In this document: piece by piece, positions 55,615-61,556 of the stretch
How positions within the stretch are numbered: the stretch's first letter is position 1
How the letters are laid out: every line of letters starts with the position of its first letter
Assembly: GCA_035319125.1 (NCBI GenBank)
Contig: DATHDG010000006.1
Location: 9,300-73,299, forward strand
Reading direction: 5' to 3'
Origin: Fen-1308 sp035319125
Lineage (GTDB): Bacteria; Nitrospirota; Thermodesulfovibrionia; Thermodesulfovibrionales; Dissulfurispiraceae
DNA: 64,000 nucleotides
Notes under the pieces: model-generated
What the model was told of the DNA's origin: nothing
Seen by the model: the letters and a program-made list of their open reading frames with translations, nothing else
Database searches by the model: none
Made by a program: the position numbers and the translations under genes

Positions 55615-57096
55615 ATGACCATTGATGATTGTCTGAAGGAGTTGCTGGACAAAGGAGGCAGCGACCTCCATCTTCGCATCGGGCGTCCGCCAATTGTCAG
55701 AATCAAAGGCAACCCGTTACAACTGGAATTACCTCCGCTTACGCAAAAGATGCTCGAAGCTATCGTAGTTCCTATGTTGACAGAAAATCAGAAGCAGATA
55801 CTCCAGAAGCGCAGGGCTGTGGATTTCACCTATGAATATCAAGGCACAGTAAAGTTCAGGTGCAGCCTGTTTGTGCAGGAGGGCATGCTTGGCGCAGTCG
55901 TGAAGCTTGCACCTGAAAGTCTGCCGGCCGGCAAGACATCTATGGGCAAGGTCGAAGTATCAGGGATCGAGCCAAACCTTAACTTTTATCTGAGAGAGTT
56001 GATCAAACGTGGTGGCTCTGACCTCCATCTCAAGGTCGGGAGACCGCCCCTTTTTAGGATAAGGGGAGACCTCCTTCCTACTGAATTCCCAATCATTGGA
56101 AGAAAGGACATGGAAGATCTCCTGCTGCCCATCCTTAACGGGGTGCAGCGCGACAGGCTGGAACGTGAGCGAGAGCTCGATTTCTCATATCTTATCGAAG
56201 AGCTTGCACGTTTCAGGGGCAATTATTTTTATCAAATGGACAAGCTGGGAGGAGTGTTCAGGGTTATCCCCATCAAGATCGCGACGCTGGATGATCTTGG
56301 ATTGCCCGAGGTGCTTCGAGAGATCATTGCGCGTGAACAGGGGTTGATACTTGTGACAGGGCCAACCGGCAGCGGAAAATCAACCACTTTGGCGGCAATG
56401 GTTGATTACCTGAACGAGCGGGTGGATAAGCACATCGTCACTATAGAGGACCCGATCGAATTCCTGCATACTGATAAAAAATGCGCCATAAATCAACGCG
56501 AAGTCGGCAACGACACACGCTCTTTTTCAGAAGCACTGAAACATGCTCTCCGGCAGGACCCCGATGTAATTCTCGTCGGAGAAATGCGCGATCCGGAAAC
56601 GATCCATACGGCGCTTACAGCATCTGAAACAGGCCATGTTGTTGTCAGCACGCTTCATACAACGTATGCTAAGCAATCCATAAGCAGAATCATTGACGCA
56701 TTTGAGCCGGCGCAGCAGAACCATATAAGGATCAGAACTGCAATGGCCCTCATAGCTACAGTTGCACAAAAGCTGATAAAAAAATCGGATGGCTCCGGCA
56801 GAATGGCTGTTATGGAGATTATGATTAATACCCCAACTATAAAGAAGCTAATAACCGATGAGAAGCTTGACCAGATCGACAAGACAATCGAGGAATCCGC
56901 CAAGCTTTACAAGATGCAGACTTTCAACCAGCACTTGTTCAAGCTTGTGCAGGAGGAGATGCTGACAAAGGATGACGCCCTGGCTGCTTCATACAATCCT
57001 AACGACTTGCGGATCATGTTCCAAACCCAGATGGTAGGGGACAAAGTCGAGAGCATGAAGAAGGCTCAGAAACCGGCCTGGATTAAAGAACAGTAA
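55615..57096 (+). CDS. PilT/PilU-like ATPase with duplicated N-terminal domain
   Basis: A 493-residue protein, about 130 residues longer than PilT. The extra length is a second copy of the N-domain: residues 1-105 (KGGSDLHLRIGRPPIVRIKG) and about 118-230 (RGGSDLHLKVGRPPLFRIRG). The two share the sequence core but are not identical, so it is an old duplication. The RecA core follows with Walker A GPTGSGKST, Walker B DPDVILVGEMRD and the PilT signatures. The C-terminal AIRNLIRE-type motif of PilT is replaced (NTPTIKKLITDEK), as in PilU. It is probably an accessory retraction motor paired with the upstream PilT. Confidence 0.88.
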   Translation: MTIDDCLKELLDKGGSDLHLRIGRPPIVRIKGNPLQLELPPLTQKMLEAIVVPMLTENQKQILQKRRAVDFTYEYQGTVKFRCSLFVQEGMLGAVVKLAPESLPAGKTSMGKVEVSGIEPNLNFYLRELIKRGGSDLHLKVGRPPLFRIRGDLLPTEFPIIGRKDMEDLLLPILNGVQRDRLERERELDFSYLIEELARFRGNYFYQMDKLGGVFRVIPIKIATLDDLGLPEVLREIIAREQGLILVTGPTGSGKSTTLAAMVDYLNERVDKHIVTIEDPIEFLHTDKKCAINQREVGNDTRSFSEALKHALRQDPDVILVGEMRDPETIHTALTASETGHVVVSTLHTTYAKQSISRIIDAFEPAQQNHIRIRTAMALIATVAQKLIKKSDGSGRMAVMEIMINTPTIKKLITDEKLDQIDKTIEESAKLYKMQTFNQHLFKLVQEEMLTKDDALAASYNPNDLRIMFQTQMVGDKVESMKKAQKPAWIKEQ

Positions 57097-57104
57097 CTTT
57101 ATTT

Positions 57105-57126
57105 AGGGCGCGGTAATACGCGCCCT
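57105..57126. terminator. GC-rich hairpin between convergent pilT-like and rlmB genes
   Basis: AGGGCGCG/CGCGCCCT (8 bp) with a 6-base loop lies 8 bases after the pilT-like stop and reaches the rlmB stop. It lacks a T-run on either strand, so a shared bidirectional terminator is possible but not proven. Confidence 0.5.
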
Positions 57127-57923
57127 TACAATTGAGTCCGCTGCCGCATTGCCTCGTAGGCTATTATTCCTGTTGCAACGGACACATTCAATGAATTTAC
57201 AACTCCCTTCATCGGCAGTCTTACGATTATGTCGCACATGTCCTTTACTGTGCGGCGCATGCCTTCTCCTTCTGATCCGACAATTAAAGCCATAGGTGTC
57301 TTTAGGTCAACATCCCATACATTTAAAGGTGCATCAGCCTCCGCTCCGACAATAGTGACATCCCTGTCTTTCATCAAGGCTATAGCATGTTTGATATTTA
57401 CGACTTCAGCCAGGTCTATATGGTGAATGGCTCCTGCAGATGCCTTATAGACGGTTGGTGTCAAGCTTGCAGATCTCCGCGTCTGGAATACTACACCGTC
57501 TACACCGGCAGCATCTGCGACGCGCAATATTGCGCCGAAATTGTGCGGGTCCTCAATGCAGTCCAGGATTATGAACAAAGGCGCGGATTTTTTTGAGAAG
57601 GCGCGATCAATAATATTCTCTATATTGTCAATTTTCTTTTGGCTAACTGATGCGGCAATCCCCTGGTGTCCCTTGTCGAACCGCGAATCGAAGAAATCCT
57701 TTTCGACAAGCGTGACCGGGATACGCCCGGACCCGGCAAGCTCTATTAAATTACGCATATTGCCTGAGGATTGCTTATTGATAAACAGAGCCTTTATCTT
57801 AGCGCCCGACTTCAGAGCTTCCGAAACGGGGTTTACACCATAAATATAAAAATCTTCATTAGCCGATGATCCTGAACGCGGCCTATCAAAGCTACTGGAT
57901 CTTGATTTTCCATGTCGTGCCAT
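57126..57923 (-). CDS. rlmB: 23S rRNA 2'-O-methyltransferase RlmB (SpoU/TrmH family)
   Basis: A 265-residue protein from ATG 57923; a frame open to 58037 would lie inside cysS. A basic N-terminal tail leads into YIYGVNPVSEALKSG, then the SpoU catalytic knot: LDCIEDPHNFGAILRVADAAG (motif 1), IVGSEGEGMR (motif 2) and SLNVSVATGIIAYE (motif 3). It methylates the G2251 ribose in 23S rRNA or a similar site. The start overlaps the end of cysE-cysS by 32 bases, so it is co-transcribed. Confidence 0.92.
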   Translation of the reverse strand: MARHGKSRSSSFDRPRSGSSANEDFYIYGVNPVSEALKSGAKIKALFINKQSSGNMRNLIELAGSGRIPVTLVEKDFFDSRFDKGHQGIAASVSQKKIDNIENIIDRAFSKKSAPLFIILDCIEDPHNFGAILRVADAAGVDGVVFQTRRSASLTPTVYKASAGAIHHIDLAEVVNIKHAIALMKDRDVTIVGAEADAPLNVWDVDLKTPMALIVGSEGEGMRRTVKDMCDIIVRLPMKGVVNSLNVSVATGIIAYEAMRQRTQL

Positions 57924-60027
57924 CTTTCTTATCCTCAAGGAGCACGCCAAGCTCTTCCAGTTGCTTCCTGACACTGTCAGCCTTTGTCCAGTCTTTATTT
58001 GAGCGTGCAGTCTTTCTTTGGCCGATCCTGTTTTCAATGTCGGCTTCTGTCAGTGGGATCTTCTTGGCCTTTAAAAGGCTTAGATTCCATGCATGAGGTG
58101 AACGCCCGAACAGGTTCAGGACATTGCCTGCATTCTTCAAGACCTCTTTTGCCCTTGAAAAGAGTTTCACGGCCTCGGTTCCTGATGGTTTCAGATCGAG
58201 GCATCGATTAATCTCTCTGACAAGCTCAAAAATCAACCCAAGAGCCAGCGCAGTATTGAAATCATCATCCATCGCCTCTTCAAAGCGGTCTTTAAATTCG
58301 GCAAGCAGAGTTTCAAGTGCACACCCCTGAGATATGCTCTTACTGGCTGTGTCAGCGGGCTTTGAGATGAAATCATCCATACGAGAAACAGTGCTGTAAA
58401 GACGGTCGAGCGAGGATTCGGCATCTCTCAGCTGCTCATGAGAAAATTCTATCGGGCTGCGGTAATGACTGGATAACAGAAATAGCCTGATTATCTCGGC
58501 ATCATATTTTGCCAGTATATCCCGGATTGTGAAGAAATTGCCGAGAGACTTTGACATCTTTTCTTTGTCAATGGTTATAAAGCCGTTGTGCACCCAATAG
58601 CGTGCAAAGGGCTTGCCGGTGTATGCCTCTGATTGTGCAATCTCGTTTTCATGATGCGGGAAAATCAAATCAGCGCCCCCGCCGTGTATATCTATTGACT
58701 CACCAAGATGCTTTATAACCATAGCCGTACACTCGATATGCCATCCCGGCCTGCCTTTGCCCCAGGGACTTTCCCACCAGGGCTCGCCTTCCTTTGAGGC
58801 TTTCCAGAGGGCGAAATCGGCCGGACTCTGCTTGCGCTCATTGACGTCAACACGGGCTCCGGAAACAAGGTCTTCCAGATCTTTTTTTGAGAGTTTACCG
58901 TAGCTGGTAAACTTATCGACTGAAAAATAGACACTTCTGTTTTCACCTTCTTGCACTTCGTAAGCAAAGCCTTTATCGAGCAGGCCTTGCACTACACTTA
59001 TCATCTCATGAATATGATCGGTCGCCTTCGGCTCAACATCTGCGCGCGCGACCCCAAGCGCGTCCATGTCGGCATAATACTCGGATATATATTTTTTTGC
59101 GACAGCATCCCAGGTCGAGCCTTCCTCGTTGGCCCGCCTGATAATCTTGTCGTCGATGTCCGTAAAGTTCCGCACAAACTTCATGTCGAAGCCCTTGTAT
59201 CTGAAATATCTCGACATGATGTCGAAGACTATGGCGCTGCGGGCATGCCCGATATGGCAGTAGTCGTAAACAGTAACGCCGCAGGCGTACATGCCTATCT
59301 TTCCCGGAGCAAGCGGAACGAAATCTTCCTTGTTTCCGGTAAGGGTGTTGAAAATCTTCATTCTTCCTCCTCTTCCTTCCAGCCTCTCTATTCTCTCTGT
59401 CAGACGATCGAGCTGGTCCCTTAGCTCGTCGATCCGCTCATCGACCGGATCGGAAAGTCTGACATGGTCCATCAGTTCCACAACGCCGTCGTCTTCGAGG
59501 CGCATTATCTTTTTCTTTATGATCCTGCCGGGCACGCCGACAATTATCGAATAGTCCGGGGCTTCTATAAGGACAACCGAGTTAGCGCCTATCTTAACAT
59601 AGTTGCCAATTCTCATGGGGCCGAGTATCTTCGCGCCTGCGCCCACCACCACGTGGTTTCCGAGCGTCGGATGGCGCTTGCCCTTCTGCTTGCCGGTGCC
59701 GCCGAGGGTCACGCCCTGATACAAGAGACAGCATTCGCCTATTTCAGTTGTCTCACCGATCACGACACCCATGCCATGGTCGATAAAAAAGCCTGCGCCA
59801 ATGCAAGCAGCCGGATGTATCTCGATACCGGTGAAGAAGCGCGCAATGTGCTGGATCAGCCGTGGAACCAGTGGCACCTTGTGATCCAAGAGCAGATGCG
59901 CGATACGGTATGCAAAGATCGCGTGGAACCCCGGATAGGTGAGCAGCACCTCGAAAGCACCGCGAGCAGCCGGGTCGAGCTTGAAAATAGCCTGAAAATC
60001 GCGTTTGACGAAGTCCCAGAAACCCAT
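57892..60027 (-). CDS. cysE-cysS: Fused serine O-acetyltransferase and cysteinyl-tRNA synthetase (CysE-CysS)
   Basis: One uninterrupted frame of 711 residues. Residues 1-222 are a short CysE-type SAT with left-handed beta-helix repeats (IHPAACIGAGFFIDHGMG, VVIGETTEIG, KRHPTLGNHVVVGAGAKILG) and a C-terminal coiled coil (ELRDQLDRLTERIERLEG). Residues 223-711 are a complete CysS: zinc Cys in MYACGVTVYDY, HIGH in CHIGHARS, KMSKS in KEKMSKSLGNF. No stop separates them; the CysS ATG (59361) is in frame and has AGGAGG at 59366-59371. So both a fusion and a free CysS could be made. It joins O-acetylserine synthesis with Cys-tRNA charging. The start ATG 60027 lacks a strong ribosome site; a GTG lies 45 bases upstream. 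Confidence 0.88.
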   Translation of the reverse strand: MGFWDFVKRDFQAIFKLDPAARGAFEVLLTYPGFHAIFAYRIAHLLLDHKVPLVPRLIQHIARFFTGIEIHPAACIGAGFFIDHGMGVVIGETTEIGECCLLYQGVTLGGTGKQKGKRHPTLGNHVVVGAGAKILGPMRIGNYVKIGANSVVLIEAPDYSIIVGVPGRIIKKKIMRLEDDGVVELMDHVRLSDPVDERIDELRDQLDRLTERIERLEGRGGRMKIFNTLTGNKEDFVPLAPGKIGMYACGVTVYDYCHIGHARSAIVFDIMSRYFRYKGFDMKFVRNFTDIDDKIIRRANEEGSTWDAVAKKYISEYYADMDALGVARADVEPKATDHIHEMISVVQGLLDKGFAYEVQEGENRSVYFSVDKFTSYGKLSKKDLEDLVSGARVDVNERKQSPADFALWKASKEGEPWWESPWGKGRPGWHIECTAMVIKHLGESIDIHGGGADLIFPHHENEIAQSEAYTGKPFARYWVHNGFITIDKEKMSKSLGNFFTIRDILAKYDAEIIRLFLLSSHYRSPIEFSHEQLRDAESSLDRLYSTVSRMDDFISKPADTASKSISQGCALETLLAEFKDRFEEAMDDDFNTALALGLIFELVREINRCLDLKPSGTEAVKLFSRAKEVLKNAGNVLNLFGRSPHAWNLSLLKAKKIPLTEADIENRIGQRKTARSNKDWTKADSVRKQLEELGVLLEDKKDGTTWKIKIQ
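59366..59371 (-). promoter_or_regulatory. Internal ribosome-binding site for CysS
   Basis: On the minus strand AGGAGG is followed by AAGA and the in-frame ATG at 59361, where the CysS homology begins. The site lies within the fusion frame, so a free 489-residue CysS is predicted besides the fusion. Confidence 0.6.
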
Positions 60028-60106
60028 GAAATTATTATACTGGAAAGCGGCGAATCTTTTCGGGACCGGCACAAACTTCCGAATGGTAATTGAACGAGGG
60101 ATTTCT

Positions 60107-60508
60107 TTATGTGGAATGCAAATCCAGAAATTGCGCCGGGGACAGGATCCTGATACGCATATGCTCTTTTACGGCCAGTACTTTCTTGTCCCCTGAGATG
60201 ACGGCGTCTGCCTTCAACGCCAGTGCGCACTCGATGAACTTGTCGTCGTCGGGGTCGTCCACAATCTTTACCTTCGGAGTCTGCGCAGTGAATGAAATAT
60301 TGCGGCCCTTCGAAAATAGGGCCAGCAGTTCATCAAGCTCCGGCTGGTTCTCCAAGCCCAATCTGCCCAACACATCCACATATTCGTCGAGAATGCGGCC
60401 GGACAGGCACAAGACGATCTTTCCCATCTTCCACATGTCGATGATCTTTTTTGGTTTTCCTCCGAAAAAGGACGAGACAAAGACGTTAGTGTCGATTACG
60501 ACCTTCAT
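60107..60508 (-). CDS. PIN-domain toxin (putative toxin-antitoxin system toxin)
   Basis: A 133-residue PIN ribonuclease. Acidic metal residues appear in MKVVIDTNVFVSS (Asp), GRILDEYVDVL (Glu), DDPDDDKFIECALA (Asp) and ADAVISGDKKVLA (Asp). It resembles the COG1569-type toxin component. Its start overlaps the upstream antitoxin gene by 4 bases (ATGA), a typical TA arrangement. It should cleave RNA when free of the antitoxin. A complete, undamaged pair. Confidence 0.88.
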   Translation of the reverse strand: MKVVIDTNVFVSSFFGGKPKKIIDMWKMGKIVLCLSGRILDEYVDVLGRLGLENQPELDELLALFSKGRNISFTAQTPKVKIVDDPDDDKFIECALALKADAVISGDKKVLAVKEHMRIRILSPAQFLDLHST

Positions 60509-60753
60509 CGCCGCTGCCTGCGAGACTCGGACACGGCCTTGTTTATAGCCTCAGGGGTCACTCCCTTCGACTTGAGTTTTCTGCCCGTCCTGTCCCACAG
60601 GTCGTCAATGTAGCCGCTTATATCGCGGTCTTTGACGTATTCCTCGATTAGGCTGCGCACCATCTCGCTTGTGGTTTTGCCTTCCATCCTCGCCAGTTTA
60701 TTGAGCCTGGTTTTGAGTTCATCGTCCATTCTGATCATCATTTGAGTCGACAT
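60505..60753 (-). CDS. Ribbon-helix-helix antitoxin
   Basis: An 82-residue protein from ATG 60753, preceded by AAGGAGG; a frame extending to 60978 runs through repeat DNA and is rejected. The N-terminus MMIRMDDELKTRLNKLA and GKTTSEMVRSLIEEYV match a ribbon-helix-helix (CopG-type) DNA-binding domain; the basic C-terminus (VSESRRQRR) likely wraps the PIN toxin. It should bind its own promoter. Confidence 0.87.
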   Translation of the reverse strand: MSTQMMIRMDDELKTRLNKLARMEGKTTSEMVRSLIEEYVKDRDISGYIDDLWDRTGRKLKSKGVTPEAINKAVSESRRQRR

Positions 60754-60780
60754 AAATTCCCTCCTTGATATAATGTATAA

Positions 60781-60809
60781 ATTGTATATAATGCATATGC
60801 GGTTGTCAA
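60781..60809 (-). promoter_or_regulatory. Promoter and probable operator of the PIN/RHH toxin-antitoxin operon
   Basis: On the minus strand, TTGACA (60804-60809) and TACAAT (60781-60786) are spaced by exactly 17 bases. Overlapping it are two near-identical 11-base direct repeats, TATAATGTATA (60769-60779) and TATAATGCATA (60787-60797), with starts 18 bases apart, a plausible RHH operator. The antitoxin ATG is 28 bases downstream of the -10 box. Confidence 0.65.
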
Positions 60810-60949
60810 TTGTTATCATATCGTGAGTTTCCCCGAAATAGTGTAGTGATCGACGCGAGAGAGCAGTTTCGTAATCATTTGTTGAATTCGGCATGCATGC
60901 TTTCGAAACAATAAGAGCGCTTTTTCGAGAATAAAATACTAATATATAA

Positions 60950-60976
60950 CCGTCATTCCCGCGAAGGCTGGAATCC
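60950..60976 (+). repeat. Palindromic intergenic repeat copy 1 (upstream of GIY-YIG)
   Basis: The 27-base unit begins CCGTCATTCCCGCGAAGG and ends GGAATCC, a form of the common CGTCATTCCCGCGAA-type dispersed repeat. Its ATTCC/GGAAT arms form an imperfect hairpin. It lies 28 bases before the ATG at 61005, in opposite orientation to copy 2. Confidence 0.85.
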
Positions 60977-61004
60977 ATTTTTGTGCATTTATTCCCATTT
61001 CATT

Positions 61005-61256
61005 ATGAAAGAAAATTTCTTTGTTTACATTATCGCGAGCCGGCAAAAGGGAACCTTGTATATAGGGGTTACATCTGATTTGATTAAAAGGATTTATGAA
61101 CACAAAAATAATTTAGTGAAAGGGTTCTCCAAGAAATATGGAGTCCATCGACTTGTGTATTATGAAATTGCGGATAATGCTGATGCTGCATTGCTAAGAG
61201 AAAAGCAGCTCAAGAAGTGGAATCGCGCATGGAAGCTAAGATTAATTGAGGAATAG
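61005..61256 (+). CDS. GIY-YIG endonuclease domain protein
   Basis: An 83-residue protein from ATG 61005; an extension to 60981 is possible but lacks support. The GIY-YIG motif is FFVYIIASRQKGTLYIGVTS, followed by the catalytic Arg in LIKRIYEHK, LVYYEIADNADAALLREKQLKKW and a basic end. This is a single-domain YhbQ/UPF0213-like nuclease. It is bracketed by inverted copies of a palindromic repeat, suggesting the gene and its flanks move or spread as a unit. It differs from neighbours in being AT- and Lys/Ile-rich. Confidence 0.9.
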   Translation: MKENFFVYIIASRQKGTLYIGVTSDLIKRIYEHKNNLVKGFSKKYGVHRLVYYEIADNADAALLREKQLKKWNRAWKLRLIEE

Positions 61257-61304
61257 AATCCCAATTGGGACGACTTATATGAAAATTTACTGCTTTAAAG
61301 CATT

Positions 61305-61330
61305 GATTCCCGCCTGCGCGGGAATGACGG
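61305..61330 (-). repeat. Palindromic intergenic repeat copy 2 (inverted, downstream of GIY-YIG)
   Basis: GATTCCCGCCTGCGCGGGAA followed by TGACGG; its reverse complement matches copy 1 closely (CCGTCATTCCCGCG core). The perfect inner palindrome TTCCCGC-CTGC-GCGGGAA can form a strong stem. It begins 49 bases after the GIY-YIG stop. Confidence 0.85.
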
Positions 61331-61371
61331 AAAATAGAACGCGTTTCTAGAAATTGATAATTCCTGAAAAA

Positions 61372-61398
61372 CCGTCACCCTTGCGAAGACGGGGGTTC
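61372..61398 (+). repeat. Degenerate palindromic repeat copy 3
   Basis: CCGTCACCCTTGCGAAGACG and following bases match about two thirds of copy 1 in the same orientation. It faces copy 4 in inverted orientation about 20 bases further on. Confidence 0.6.
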
Positions 61399-61419
61399 AC
61401 TCTGGTGACTCTAAAACCT

Positions 61420-61446
61420 GGATTCCCGCCTTCGCTGGAATGACGG
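61420..61446 (-). repeat. Palindromic intergenic repeat copy 4
   Basis: GGATTCCCGCCTTCGCTGGA followed by ATGACGG; as reverse complement CCGTCATTCCAGCGAAGG, nearly identical to copy 1. The 300 bases between the GIY-YIG stop and the CheB-CheR start hold only copies 2-4 and AT-rich DNA. Confidence 0.8.
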
Positions 61447-61556
61447 CATGGTGGAATTTTCTTTTGAAAAGAGTTGAAAAATCGCGGATTTACAATGACA
61501 AAGACTACATTTTCGGGTATAATGATTTTTACCAACAGCATGGGAACGGAGGCGAA

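Noticed and set aside
59464..60093. 209-codon open frame on the plus strand
   Set aside because: Antisense to the CysE part of the fusion gene, no recognisable features.
60754..60978. Extended start for the RHH antitoxin
   Set aside because: The extension reads through the promoter and palindromic repeat; the start at 60753 has AAGGAGG.
61305..61446. Possible CRISPR array in the repeat cluster
   Set aside because: The repeats are palindromic, alternate in orientation and have irregular spacing; there are no regular spacers and no cas genes.
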